Origin: Candidatus Acetothermia bacterium
GTDB taxonomy: Bacteria; Bipolaricaulota; Bipolaricaulia; RBG-16-55-9
Reading direction: 5' to 3'
Length of the DNA stretch: 48,451 nucleotides
Assembly: GCA_016201405.1 (NCBI GenBank)
Contig: JACQCZ010000006.1
Location: 1 to 48,451, forward strand
Shown here piece by piece: positions 1-8,236 of the stretch. A program made the translations under genes and the position numbers. Numbering within the stretch: the first letter of the stretch is position 1; each line of letters starts with the position of its first letter. A model generated the notes under the pieces. That model was not told where the DNA came from, did not search any database, and was given only the letters and a program-made list of their open reading frames with translations.

Positions 1-96
1 GCAGACTCGCTCCAGCAGCCCGCGCAAAGAGTCTGGTCCTTCCTGTTCGACCACTTGCAACAATTCTGCCATCAGCGTATCTTTTGTACGCTTCAT
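1..96 (-). CDS. Transposase N-terminus, IS256-like (truncated by window edge)
   Basis: The reverse strand opens with ATG at 96 and stays open for 32 codons to the window edge, beginning MKRTKDTLMAELLQVVEQEG and continuing with a Leu/Glu-rich helix. IS256/mutator transposases start with a similar short acidic helical segment before the conserved part, and the element-like end at about 196 supports this. The catalytic DDE region is not visible, so the family call rests on this short N-terminus and the flanking repeat only. Confidence 0.4.
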   Translation of the reverse strand, partial: MKRTKDTLMAELLQVVEQEGPDSLRGLLERVC

Positions 97-196
97 AGTG
101 ACTCCTTCCTTGATCTGGGTTGATTTGGCTTCCCAATCTTTTGGAGGGAGTCATCTCTTCGCAACTCCAATTTACAGAACTTACTTTACTTGACCC
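1..196 (-). mobile_element. End of an IS256-like insertion sequence (partial)
   Basis: The left window edge cuts an element whose transposase reads out of the window on the minus strand. About 100 nt of non-coding DNA separates the start codon from a putative outer end near 196. The stretch at 170-196 (rich in TTTACAG and ending TTGACCC) resembles the terminal inverted repeats of IS256/mutator elements as I remember them. The other end and any target duplication are outside the window, so the boundary is approximate. Confidence 0.45.
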
Positions 197-218
197 TCGA
201 TCTAGGCCAACTTGTGAT

Positions 219-247
219 TTGACTCAGGCTCTCCCTTCCAAGACAAT
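219..247 (+). promoter_or_regulatory. Candidate sigma70-type promoter for the 274 gene
   Basis: TTGACT at 219-224, a 17-nt spacer, then GACAAT at 242-247. The expected transcription start near 254 leaves a leader of about 20 nt without a clear Shine-Dalgarno sequence. It lies just outside the IS256-like end. Confidence 0.4.
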
Positions 248-273
248 CAGGCATCGATCCATCTGGATTTACA

Positions 274-1410
274 ATGAAAAGGCGAATAGTTAAAGTCTTT
301 TTTTCGGGTATTTTGATATGGGTAGCGATGTTCAGGCCAGTAGCCGCCCTCTCCCCCTGTGATTTCTCTCCTGAGGAGAGCTTTCTCACCCAGCTCGACG
401 CTCAAGGAGCCTTTCAGTTCTATGACGACCCCAAAAAAGATAATCTCAACAACACATTTACAGGGAATGTGGAGGCAAACTTTACCTGGCTTCGTGACTC
501 TGCTCTCATTGGCTATCGCGTAGATGGATCGGCTCAGGCTGAGTTTAATCCTGGGAAGTCGTTTACCAAGATTCAAAGTACGGGTGGCTTTAAGCTATTT
601 ATCGCCGGAGACCAATTTATCGTCGGAGCGGCAGACCTCAGTGGCACCATTGATCTTGCCCCTGAGTTCACCACCTCTATGATAGTTGATGTGACGGGGG
701 GGATGGGCCTCGGCAGGTTTCGAGATGTGACTCCTCTTGCGAAGGCCATTCGCCTGCAAAATACATTTCTGGATGAGGGAGTATTGCAAGGGCCATTGAC
801 CGATGACAAGCTTCAGGAAGTCGCCCAAATACTGGGTTTTCATGGGCTGACTCTCGCTGAGCGTATTGAAAGGCTGGGAAAGGCCATCGAAGTGACGGGT
901 CTGCCTGCCGGAGGGAATTTAGGGCCAAGGGCTCTATTAGAGATGGAAGACCTCATCTCTGCACAAGGTGAAGCGCGGCTCTGCGGCTGGGAGTTCCAGG
1001 CCAGCGGCGGGCTCAATCTTAACAATCTCCCGCCTACCGATGCTCACGGAACGCTCGTCCTGAACTGGAATTATGCGATTGTTCCTGATCCTGTAACCCA
1101 ATGGATGGCCAGCGCACGCTTAGATACGAGCTTAAGCCTCTTTTCACGCTATTCTGTCCGGGCATCCGTCTCCAAAGTCCAGCGCCTCAGTGATAACTTG
1201 CGAGTTCGCTTTACGTATGACTTCTCACGTACGCCAGCCAAAGATCCAGATATTCCAACTTTTATAGACCGGCACCAGTTCACCGGAACAATCTTCTTTC
1301 AGCTGACCAACCAGCTCAGCCTCAGCATCAACGGCGAGCTGGCGCACGAGACTGGGTATGAAGAGATGTCGAAACGGCTCTCAATTCAGCTCAACTACGA
1401 TATCTTTTAA
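274..1410 (+). CDS. Secreted, probable outer-membrane beta-barrel protein of unknown function
   Basis: 378 residues. The first 26 or so form a Sec signal peptide (basic MKRR, hydrophobic core, Ala-rich exit near VAAL). I do not recognise the family. The last 130 residues alternate polar and hydrophobic positions in strand-like blocks, and the chain ends LSIQLNYDIF; a terminal Phe after alternating hydrophobics is the usual signature of outer-membrane barrels. Residues 60-170 are also strand-rich and Gly-rich. The gene lies 6 nt before an ABC-2 exporter on the same strand, so it may be its outer-membrane partner, but that is inference. The ATG at 274 is chosen because the signal peptide begins there. 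Confidence 0.6.
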   Translation: MKRRIVKVFFSGILIWVAMFRPVAALSPCDFSPEESFLTQLDAQGAFQFYDDPKKDNLNNTFTGNVEANFTWLRDSALIGYRVDGSAQAEFNPGKSFTKIQSTGGFKLFIAGDQFIVGAADLSGTIDLAPEFTTSMIVDVTGGMGLGRFRDVTPLAKAIRLQNTFLDEGVLQGPLTDDKLQEVAQILGFHGLTLAERIERLGKAIEVTGLPAGGNLGPRALLEMEDLISAQGEARLCGWEFQASGGLNLNNLPPTDAHGTLVLNWNYAIVPDPVTQWMASARLDTSLSLFSRYSVRASVSKVQRLSDNLRVRFTYDFSRTPAKDPDIPTFIDRHQFTGTIFFQLTNQLSLSINGELAHETGYEEMSKRLSIQLNYDIF

Positions 1411-1416
1411 CGCACC

Positions 1417-2151
1417 ATGGAAAAGAGCGTTGAAGCGGAAGGATTATCAAAGAAGTTCAATGGTTTCACTGTGCTTGATGAGATGAACCTCTCGGTCGAG
1501 CAAGGCCAGCTTTATGCGCTGATTGGGCCAAGCGGTTCTGGAAAAACAACGTTTCTTCGTATCTTATGCGGCTTCATTCGCCCCGATGCCGGGAATATCC
1601 AGGTGCTTGGCTGGCGCATTCCGAACTTTCGCGTGCAGTCGCAATTGGGCTATATGCCGCAAGAGACGGCACTCTATCCCGATCTTACAATAATGCAAAA
1701 CCTGGAGTTCTTTGGCGAGCTGTATGACTTGCCTCATGACCAGGTGCGTGAGCGCGCCGAAGCGCTTCTCCAGCTTGTGCAACTGGAAAATTTTAAAAAC
1801 CAATCCATCGCTGCGCTCTCCGGCGGGATGAAGCGCAGAGTCTCGCTGGTTGTGAGCATGATCCACAAGCCTCGTCTGATCGTCTTGGACGAGCCGACTG
1901 TCGGAATTGATCCAAGGCTCCGTGTCGCTCTTTGGCAATACTTCAGAGAATTGACCCAGCAGAATATCAGTCTATTGGTGACCACCCATCACATGGACGA
2001 GGCCACACGCTGTCATAAGATCGGCCTTCTCAGCCAAGGCAAACTGATCGCCGAAGGGGCTCCGGATGAGCTACTGAAAGAATCAGGAGCGGATTCCTTT
2101 GATGAAGCTTTTACTGCACTGGAAGACCGCGCCAAAGAGGTCCCCGCATGA
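1417..2151 (+). CDS. ABC-2 type exporter, ATP-binding subunit
   Basis: 244 residues, the usual size of a one-domain ABC ATPase of the drug/polysaccharide/lipid (CcmA/NatA-like) exporters. Visible motifs: Walker A GPSGSGKTT (37-45), Q-loop Q82, signature LSGGMKRR (134-141), Walker B LIVLDEP (154-160) and switch His in VTTHH (H191). It powers the permease encoded next, whose ATG overlaps its stop (ATGA at 2148), so the two are translationally coupled. Substrate is not evident. No Shine-Dalgarno is visible before the ATG, only 6 nt after the previous stop, suggesting coupling to the upstream gene too. Confidence 0.93.
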   Translation: MEKSVEAEGLSKKFNGFTVLDEMNLSVEQGQLYALIGPSGSGKTTFLRILCGFIRPDAGNIQVLGWRIPNFRVQSQLGYMPQETALYPDLTIMQNLEFFGELYDLPHDQVRERAEALLQLVQLENFKNQSIAALSGGMKRRVSLVVSMIHKPRLIVLDEPTVGIDPRLRVALWQYFRELTQQNISLLVTTHHMDEATRCHKIGLLSQGKLIAEGAPDELLKESGADSFDEAFTALEDRAKEVPA

Positions 2152-3380
2152 AGAGCTGGAGTATCTCAAAGAATGTCTTTCGGCGCATTCGCCGCGACCC
2201 TCGCACGTTGATTCTTGTCGTGCTCACGCCACTCTTCTTCATTCTTCTCTATGGCATCTCATTCTCAAGCACGCCGAAGGGGCTCAAGTTGATCGTGGTC
2301 AACCAAGACACTGGACAGGCTTCCATACGAACAGAGCAGGTGGGACGAGTAAACGTACCCCTGAATCTGGGGAAGAAACTGATCGAGAATCTGGATCACG
2401 ATGTGTTTACCATTGTCGTTCGTGATGACCCCGATGAGGCGCGACGTGAAGTTGAAATGGGAGAGGCATGGGGAGCACTCCTCTTACCCCCCTACTTTTC
2501 AAATTTCCTTGTCAGCGAGGCCCTGCGCCGAAGTGGTCCGCGGGAGATTGACTACAATGGGCAGACGATCAATGCCTTACCTCCGCTGCCTCCTGTCAAT
2601 GAGAACAACCCCCCACAACCACCTACGCTCATTCTTGATAATAGCAACCCTGTTATTGCTGCTGGCGTCTATCCGGCCATTAGCAAGGCCTTCACTGGGC
2701 TGATCTATGAGGATGAATCTACACTAATTGACAGCAGTCTCATGGCTATTCAACCTGTCTATGAGAAACCGATCACAGCACTCGATTACACGGCGCCTGG
2801 CGTCATTGGATTTGCCATCACGCTGATCAGCATCATGCTCACATCCATCTCGATTGTGCGTGAGCGGACGAGTGGAACCCTGACACGCCTCTTGATCGCG
2901 CCCGTGCGGGCCTGGGAGGTAAGTGTTGGCTACATGCTGGCTTTCTTGTTAATTGCACTCTTCCAGGCAGCGGAGCTTTTGCTGACATCATTTTATCTTT
3001 TTGGGATTCGCTTCAATGGCAATCCGATCTGGGTCTTTCTGATCATCTTGATCTTTTCGATTGGCTTGCAAGGCGTGGCGACCTTGATCTCTACGCTCGC
3101 AAAGAATGAGTTCCAGGCGATGCAATTTATTCTCGTGATCTTAATTCCGTCGATCATGCTGAGTGGTGTCTTCTGGCCGGTGGAGACGATGCCCTCCTCC
3201 ATTCAACCCATTGCTTGGCTAAATCCGCTCACCCATGCCAATGCTGCCCTGCGAAATGTGATGCTCCGCGGGTGGGACCTCTCCCGAATCATCCCAGAGC
3301 TGAGCGTTCTGATCGGTTTTGCAATCCTGATGCTTATTCTGAGCATCCAGTCGATGAAGCGTCAGGCCGATACCGTTTAG
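2148..3380 (+). CDS. ABC-2 type exporter, membrane permease
   Basis: 410 residues in the layout of the ABC2_membrane_3 family: one membrane helix near residues 20-38, a large extracytoplasmic domain (about 45-215), then a cluster of about five helices from about 220 to the C-terminus (for example around VIGFAITLISIMLTSISIV and the final LSVLIGFAILMLILSI). The conserved-looking cytoplasmic loop RERTSGTLTRLL follows the second helix, as in NatB/YhgE-like exporters. It pairs with the ATPase it overlaps by 4 nt. It ends 3 nt before the stop of the convergent DUF190 gene, leaving no room for a separate terminator. Confidence 0.9.
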   Translation: MKSWSISKNVFRRIRRDPRTLILVVLTPLFFILLYGISFSSTPKGLKLIVVNQDTGQASIRTEQVGRVNVPLNLGKKLIENLDHDVFTIVVRDDPDEARREVEMGEAWGALLLPPYFSNFLVSEALRRSGPREIDYNGQTINALPPLPPVNENNPPQPPTLILDNSNPVIAAGVYPAISKAFTGLIYEDESTLIDSSLMAIQPVYEKPITALDYTAPGVIGFAITLISIMLTSISIVRERTSGTLTRLLIAPVRAWEVSVGYMLAFLLIALFQAAELLLTSFYLFGIRFNGNPIWVFLIILIFSIGLQGVATLISTLAKNEFQAMQFILVILIPSIMLSGVFWPVETMPSSIQPIAWLNPLTHANAALRNVMLRGWDLSRIIPELSVLIGFAILMLILSIQSMKRQADTV

Positions 3381-3383
3381 AGT

Positions 3384-3722
3384 TTAACTACCGCTGCGGT
3401 AGAAGCGGATCTCCACATTCTCCAGAGTCACTAAGCCATCTTTGATTGCCTCATCAATCAGCGGGAGAAAGTGCTCAATCTTCTCTTTGGTATCGACAAT
3501 CTCGACCAGAATGGGAAGGTCTTCGGAGAGTCGCAAGATTTGGGCTTTGTGGATGCGGCTGTGAGCCCCAAAGCCTTCGATGCCGCGCAGAACTGTGGCC
3601 CCCGCAAGCCCAAGCTCTCGCGCTTTGCGCACAATCCACTCATAAAGGGCCATGCCTTCATGCTTGTCACTCTCACCGATGAAAATTCGTAACAGATGGC
3701 CTTCTTTGGGTAACATCATCAT
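3384..3722 (-). CDS. DUF190 family protein
   Basis: 112 residues matching the DUF190 pattern: an N-terminal strand LLRIFIGESDKHEG, helix LYEWIVRKARELGLAGATV, the conserved VLRGIEGFG, and the segment LPILVEIVDTKEKIEHFLP. The fold is PII-like (ferredoxin-like), and such genes often sit next to crcB fluoride channels, as here (6 nt downstream of crcB on the same strand). Its biochemical role is unknown; a regulatory or ligand-sensing partner of the fluoride exporter is a reasonable guess. Confidence 0.85.
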   Translation of the reverse strand: MMMLPKEGHLLRIFIGESDKHEGMALYEWIVRKARELGLAGATVLRGIEGFGAHSRIHKAQILRLSEDLPILVEIVDTKEKIEHFLPLIDEAIKDGLVTLENVEIRFYRSGS

Positions 3723-3728
3723 CTCACC

Positions 3729-4106
3729 TCACAGCGACCTGGCTAACACTCCGCCTGCCCAGACGGCCCCGAGCCCAATCACGACTTGCAAAAAAACGTT
3801 GAGCGCCGCAGCAAAGAAGAGCCCACCGCGCACCAATTCAATGCTCTCATACCCAAAAGTTGAAAAGGTTGTAAAGCTTCCGATGATGCCTATCAGCATA
3901 AAGACGCGCGTCTCCGGCGAAAGAAGCCCCCGGTTATCTGCAAGACCCGCTAAAAAACCGATCACGAGACATCCGAGCACATTGATGACCAGCGTTCCGA
4001 ACGGAAACCAGTGATCCCCTGTAATTCGCGCCACCCAGTCCCCAAGGAGATAGCGGGAGACTGCCCCTATAATCCCGCCCAACCCCACCAGCAGAATCTT
4101 GGTCAT
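3729..4106 (-). CDS. crcB: CrcB/Fluc fluoride ion channel
   Basis: 125 residues with four hydrophobic helices and the Fluc landmarks: GGIIGAVSRYLLGDW near the N-terminus, FPFGTLVINVLGC in helix 2 and SFTTFSTFGYE in helix 3. The dual-topology dimer exports toxic fluoride across the cytoplasmic membrane. It is the first gene of a pair with DUF190. There is no Shine-Dalgarno; a TATGAT box lies exactly 6 nt upstream of the ATG, so the mRNA is probably leaderless. No fluoride riboswitch fits in the 73-nt gap shared with accC. Confidence 0.93.
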   Translation of the reverse strand: MTKILLVGLGGIIGAVSRYLLGDWVARITGDHWFPFGTLVINVLGCLVIGFLAGLADNRGLLSPETRVFMLIGIIGSFTTFSTFGYESIELVRGGLFFAAALNVFLQVVIGLGAVWAGGVLARSL

Positions 4107-4112
4107 GAAATG

Positions 4113-4118
4113 ATCATA
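4113..4118 (-). promoter_or_regulatory. -10 box of crcB, 6 nt from the start codon
   Basis: Reverse strand TATGAT followed by 6 nt and the crcB ATG at 4106. This spacing puts the transcription start at or within a base of the ATG (leaderless transcript). No good -35 hexamer is visible 16-18 nt upstream. Confidence 0.5.
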
Positions 4119-4144
4119 ACAAAACTCAGATAGACTTAAATCAT

Positions 4145-4173
4145 TTGAATCTATTAAAGTCCTCTCTTAGAAT
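4145..4173 (+). promoter_or_regulatory. Promoter of the carboxylase/mutase operon, leaderless
   Basis: TTGAAT (4145-4150), 17-nt spacer, TAGAAT (4168-4173), then 6 nt to the ATG at 4180. The predicted start of transcription coincides with the start codon. It is divergent from the crcB promoter, which has the same 6-nt geometry. Confidence 0.6.
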
Positions 4174-4179
4174 GGATTT

Positions 4180-5679
4180 ATGGCAAGGAATCGGGAAAAG
4201 GAGATCAAAAGAGTCCTAATTGCGAATCGAGGCGAGATCGCGGTGCGAGTGATCCGCGCCTGCCGCGAGCTGGGCATCGAATCCGTAGCCGTCTTTTCTG
4301 ATGTTGATCGCTGGGCTTTGCACGCTAGTCTGGCTGATTACGCCTATAGAATCGGTCCGGCCCCAGCAGCCGAGAGTTATCTGCAAGCCAATAAGATTAT
4401 TCAAATTGCTAAAGAGGCCGGCTGTGACGCAGTCCATCCAGGCTACGGTTTTTTGTCACAGAATCCGGAGTTTGCTGATAGTGTTGAGAAGGCCGGTCTA
4501 GTCTTTATCGGCCCAGAGCCTGATTCCACTCGGCTGATGGGAAACAAGCTCGCAGCTCGATCGATGGCCAGGGAACAAGGGGTGCCCACAATTCCTGGTG
4601 TATATAAGCCCGTCTCAGACTGGAAGGCTGCAAATGCAGCGGCGACCGCAATTGGGTTCCCAGTCCTGCTCAAAGCAGCAGCCGGAGGAGGCGGTAAAGG
4701 GATACGTCTTGTGGATAATCCAGCAGAGCTCAAAGAGTCGTTTGAGCGCGTCGTCTCCGAAGTCGAAAAGAGTTTTGGCGATCGGGCGGTCTTCGTTGAG
4801 AAATTCATTGCAAAAGCCAAGCATATTGAGATTCAAGTGATCGGTGACAATCAGGGAGATGTCGTACATCTCTACGAGCGCGAGTGCTCCGTGCAGCGAC
4901 GCTATCAGAAATTGATTGAAGAGAGCCCGGCCCCCATTTTGACCAATGCATTAAGAGAGGAGATCGGAAAGTCAGCGGTGTCCGTTGCAAAAGCCTGTCA
5001 TTACCGTAGTGCAGGCACGGTCGAATTTATCTATGACCTCGAAGAGGGCCAGTATTACTTTCTGGAGATGAACACCCGCATTCAAGTGGAGCACCCAGTT
5101 ACTGAGATGACGACTGGGATTGATCTGGTAAGAGAGCAGTTGCTGATCGCCGCTGGGAACCCGCTATCGTTCACCCAGAAGCAAGTTCGACCACGAGGTG
5201 CAGCGATCGAATGCCGCCTCTACGCCGAGGATGCGTCGAATAACTTTGCACCTTCTACAGGGAAGATTGAAGAGCTGATCTTGCCTACAGGACCCGGAAT
5301 TCGCGTTGACAGCGGCATATCTCCCGGAGATGTCGTCACACTGTATTATGACCCGATGCTGATGAAGCTGATCGCTTGGGGTGGAGACCGCACTCAAGCT
5401 ATTGAGCGCATGAAAAATGCTCTGCGTGAGCTGGTTCTCGTTGGCGTATCCACCTCTATCGACTTTCATCTTCAAGCCCTCGATGACCCGAGGTTCGTCG
5501 ATGGGAGCTACACCACTGATTTCATCAAAGAGCTCAAGGATAGTGAGCTCTCCCAAGAGGAGCTGGAAGATCTGGCCGTTGCTACCGTTCTCGTTCATGA
5601 AGACAAGCATTCGCGAATCCGAGAGACGATACAGAATTCAGAGAGCAGCCAAGAGGAGCGGTGGCGATGGCAGGGTTGA
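4180..5679 (+). CDS. accC: Biotin carboxylase subunit of an acyl-CoA (probably propionyl-CoA) carboxylase
   Basis: 499 residues, slightly longer than classical AccC (about 450). N-terminal biotin-carboxylase domain starts KRVLIANRGEIAVRVIRACR (11-30); the ATP-grasp glycine loop GGGGKG is at 169-174; the C-terminal part contains YYFLEMNTRIQVEHPVTEM with the catalytic Arg/Glu region. It carboxylates the biotin of the carrier encoded next (overlap 13 nt), at the expense of ATP and bicarbonate. With methylmalonyl-CoA mutase and epimerase downstream, the complex most likely makes methylmalonyl-CoA from propionyl-CoA. The carboxyltransferase subunit is not in the window. Expression probably starts from the leaderless promoter immediately upstream. 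Confidence 0.93.
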   Translation: MARNREKEIKRVLIANRGEIAVRVIRACRELGIESVAVFSDVDRWALHASLADYAYRIGPAPAAESYLQANKIIQIAKEAGCDAVHPGYGFLSQNPEFADSVEKAGLVFIGPEPDSTRLMGNKLAARSMAREQGVPTIPGVYKPVSDWKAANAAATAIGFPVLLKAAAGGGGKGIRLVDNPAELKESFERVVSEVEKSFGDRAVFVEKFIAKAKHIEIQVIGDNQGDVVHLYERECSVQRRYQKLIEESPAPILTNALREEIGKSAVSVAKACHYRSAGTVEFIYDLEEGQYYFLEMNTRIQVEHPVTEMTTGIDLVREQLLIAAGNPLSFTQKQVRPRGAAIECRLYAEDASNNFAPSTGKIEELILPTGPGIRVDSGISPGDVVTLYYDPMLMKLIAWGGDRTQAIERMKNALRELVLVGVSTSIDFHLQALDDPRFVDGSYTTDFIKELKDSELSQEELEDLAVATVLVHEDKHSRIRETIQNSESSQEERWRWQG

Positions 5680-6209
5680 CCTATATCGTCGATCTGGGTG
5701 GGCGATCGCTCGAAGTCGAAGTGCAACATGCGGATGGGAAGCTGTGGGCGGTGATCCAAGGCAAAAAAATACTTGTCTCTCTGCATCGCACAGGTGAATG
5801 CGGACTCTACACAGTTGGAATTGAGAATCGAAGAAGAAGAGTAGGATTGACCCAAGAAGATGCTCATTATAAAGCCCTATGGTTGGGGAAAGAGGTTCCT
5901 GTATCGCTGGAGCCAGCTTCCATTCACCAATTGCGCCGCCATCTCAAATCGGCATCTGCCGGGAAGAGCGGCAAAGAGGTCATCGAGTCCCATATGCCGG
6001 GCCTCATCGTCAAAATCAATGTTAAACCGGGACAGCCGGTGCGCAAAGGAGATGGGCTGCTCGTGATCGAGGCGATGAAGATGGAAAATGAGATTCGGGC
6101 GCCTCAGGACGGGATTATTGAAACGATGATCGTCAAAGAGGGTCAAGAGGTGAAGGGCGGCCAGCCGCTTTGCGTGTTACGGAGTACGGAGGAGAGCTCC
6201 AATGCCTGA
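5667..6209 (+). CDS. accB: Biotin carboxyl carrier protein
   Basis: 180 residues from the ATG at 5667, chosen over an upstream in-frame GTG at 5661 because GAGGAG at 5653-5658 is well spaced for the ATG. The C-terminal 75 residues are a biotinyl/lipoyl domain (MPGLIVKINVKPGQPVRKGD...) with the attachment motif EAMKMENE, modified Lys about residue 138. The N-terminal half is a less conserved strand-rich domain, as in carriers or alpha-subunits of propionyl-CoA carboxylase type. It shuttles carboxybiotin between the upstream biotin carboxylase and a carboxyltransferase not seen here. It overlaps both neighbours, indicating a tight operon. Confidence 0.9.
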   Translation: MAGLTYIVDLGGRSLEVEVQHADGKLWAVIQGKKILVSLHRTGECGLYTVGIENRRRRVGLTQEDAHYKALWLGKEVPVSLEPASIHQLRRHLKSASAGKSGKEVIESHMPGLIVKINVKPGQPVRKGDGLLVIEAMKMENEIRAPQDGIIETMIVKEGQEVKGGQPLCVLRSTEESSNA

Positions 6210-7800
6210 TCAGAAGCGGGATGAGCGCAGAGAGAGATTTCTGACTGATTCACAGATCGAACAAGAGCCATTCTATTCATCCACCAATCCACGGGCTCAA
6301 GATTCTCTTGGGTTTCCTGGAGAGTTTCCCTTTACGCGTGGGGTCTACCCTTCGATGTACCGGGGACGTCTCTGGACCATGCGCCAGTATGCCGGTTTTG
6401 GCACGGCAGAAGAGACAAATCAGCGCTATCGCTATTTGATCTCCCAAGGACAGATGGGGCTTTCGGTCGCCTTCGATCTGCCGACTCAGATGGGCTACGA
6501 CTCCGATCATCCCATGGCCGAAGGCGAAGTGGGGAAGGCAGGAGTTGCCGTCCCGTCCTTGCACGAGATGGAACAGCTCTTTGAGGAGATTCCTCTCGAA
6601 AGGATCTCCACCTCCATGACCATCAACGCACCTGCAGCCATTCTCTTGGCCATGTACATTGCGACAGGAGAGAAGCAGGACATCTCTCAAGAAAAGCTCT
6701 CTGGCACGATCCAAAACGACATCTTGAAGGAATATATTGCCCGCAAAACGTACATCTTCCCTCTCAAATTCTCGATGCGTTTGGTTACAGATGCCATTAT
6801 GTATTGTGCAAAGAATGTGCCTCGCTGGAACGCCATATCCATCAGCGGCTATCACATGCGCGAGGCAGGCGCGACTGCGGTTCAAGAGATTACCTTCACG
6901 CTGGCCAATGCCATTGCTTATGTAGAAGCGGTGCTAAAACGCGGGTTCAATGTCGATGAATTTGCGCCCCAGCTCTCCTTCTTCTTCTCGTGTGACCGCC
7001 ATTTCTTTGAAGAGGTAGCCAAGTTTCGCGCGGCCAGAAGACTCTGGGCACGATTGATGCGAGTGCGGTTTAACGCTAAAAATCCAGAGTCATTGAAGCT
7101 TCGCTTTCACACTCAAACCGGCGGCTCGACTCTAACGGCGCAGCAGCCGCTCAATAATATAATTCGAACCAGCATTGAGGCTCTGGCAGCCGTTCTGGGT
7201 GGCACTCAGTCGCTTCACACCAATTCCTATGATGAGGCACTGGCTCTGCCAACAGAACAAGCCGTGCTGATTGGCCTCAGAACCCAGCAGATCATCGCTG
7301 AAGAGTCGGGGGCTGCCGACACGATCGATCCCTTTGGCGGATCGTATTACATTGAATCATTGACGGACACGCTTGAAGAGCAAGCTCTGCAGCTCATGGA
7401 GAAGATTGACTCGATGGGTGGAATGCTCGGTGCTATTGAGAGCGGCTATGTGCAGCGCGAGATCGAAGATAGCGCCTATCGCAAGCAGCTTGAGGTGGAG
7501 AGTGGAGAGCGCCAGATTGTCGGAGTCAATCTGTATAAAGAAGATGATGCGCGGCAGGCCGAGATTCTGAAAGTCGCTGCTGAAGTCCGAGAACGCTCAA
7601 TCCAACAACTGAAAGAGATGCGCTCACGTCGAGATCGCCAGCGCTGCGAACAATCACTCGATAAGCTGCGTGGCGCTGCCAGAGCTGATGAAAACCTGTT
7701 GCCACACCTCATCACAGCGGTCAAAGCCTATGCCACAGTTGGAGAGATTTGCGACCTCTTCCGCAAGGAATTTGGCGTTTATGAGGAGCCTGGTCTATGA
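6202..7800 (+). CDS. mcmA1: Methylmalonyl-CoA mutase, large (catalytic) subunit
   Basis: 532 residues, the size of the separate TIM-barrel subunit (about 520-560). The N-terminal substrate-binding stretch includes RGVYPSMYRGRLWTMRQYAG and GLSVAFDLPTQMGYDSDHP; SISGYHMREAGATAVQE and TLTAQQPLNN follow in the barrel. The enzyme interconverts (R)-methylmalonyl-CoA and succinyl-CoA with adenosylcobalamin. The B12-binding DxHxxG domain is absent from this chain, so it needs the small subunit, which is not encoded in the window. A GGAGGAG ribosome site precedes the ATG, which overlaps the carrier gene by 8 nt; the stop overlaps the epimerase start (ATGA). Confidence 0.95.
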   Translation: MPDQKRDERRERFLTDSQIEQEPFYSSTNPRAQDSLGFPGEFPFTRGVYPSMYRGRLWTMRQYAGFGTAEETNQRYRYLISQGQMGLSVAFDLPTQMGYDSDHPMAEGEVGKAGVAVPSLHEMEQLFEEIPLERISTSMTINAPAAILLAMYIATGEKQDISQEKLSGTIQNDILKEYIARKTYIFPLKFSMRLVTDAIMYCAKNVPRWNAISISGYHMREAGATAVQEITFTLANAIAYVEAVLKRGFNVDEFAPQLSFFFSCDRHFFEEVAKFRAARRLWARLMRVRFNAKNPESLKLRFHTQTGGSTLTAQQPLNNIIRTSIEALAAVLGGTQSLHTNSYDEALALPTEQAVLIGLRTQQIIAEESGAADTIDPFGGSYYIESLTDTLEEQALQLMEKIDSMGGMLGAIESGYVQREIEDSAYRKQLEVESGERQIVGVNLYKEDDARQAEILKVAAEVRERSIQQLKEMRSRRDRQRCEQSLDKLRGAARADENLLPHLITAVKAYATVGEICDLFRKEFGVYEEPGL

Positions 7801-8201
7801 GCGAGCCCTTAAAACTGCATCATGTTGGGATTGTCGTCCAAGAGCTTGAAGAAGCAATTGAGCGTTATTGCTTGCTGGGGCTGAAAGAGACAGAGCGCGG
7901 GATTGTTGAGAAATTCGATGTTGCCGTGAGCATGATCCCGGCAGGAAACGTAAAACTCGAATTGATGCAGCCGCTAGGTGAAGGCAATGTTCAGAAGTTT
8001 TTGGAAAAACGTGGAGAGGGGCTTCATCATCTGGCGTTTGAAGTCAAAAATATTGAAGCGACTCTGGCGGCTCTGAAATCGCAAGGCGTACAGCTCATTG
8101 ATGAAGTTCCCAGACCGGGATTTGGCGGCCACCGTGTCGCATTTCTCCACCCGATGAGCTTTTCCGGTCTCTTGGTCGAGTTAGTCGAAGCAGAAGATTA
8201 A
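7797..8201 (+). CDS. mce: Methylmalonyl-CoA epimerase
   Basis: 134 residues, the standard length of this vicinal-oxygen-chelate family. Metal-ligand candidates are His9 (KLHHVGIVV), a His in GLHHLAFEV (77-78) and Glu128 in LLVELVE; the segment DEVPRPGFGGHRVAFLHP is typical. It converts (S)- to (R)-methylmalonyl-CoA, linking the carboxylase to the mutase. Start overlaps the mutase stop by 4 nt. It is the last gene of the operon and is followed by a hairpin before the convergent cysS gene. Confidence 0.95.
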   Translation: MSEPLKLHHVGIVVQELEEAIERYCLLGLKETERGIVEKFDVAVSMIPAGNVKLELMQPLGEGNVQKFLEKRGEGLHHLAFEVKNIEATLAALKSQGVQLIDEVPRPGFGGHRVAFLHPMSFSGLLVELVEAED

Positions 8202-8212
8202 TTTGTTGAGCC

Positions 8213-8233
8213 GGTTCCCGCGTTGCGGGACCC
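8213..8233. terminator. Hairpin between convergent mce and cysS
   Basis: GGTTCCCGC-gtt-GCGGGACCC: six perfect pairs (TCCCGC/GCGGGA), one mismatch and two more pairs. It occupies nearly all of the 35-nt gap between the two stops and may serve both strands. No strong U-tract. Confidence 0.45.
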
Positions 8234-8236
8234 GAT

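Noticed and set aside
4107-4179. Possible fluoride riboswitch upstream of crcB
   Set aside because: The gap is only 73 nt, lacks the conserved riboswitch core, and the -10 box 6 nt from the ATG leaves no leader to hold it.
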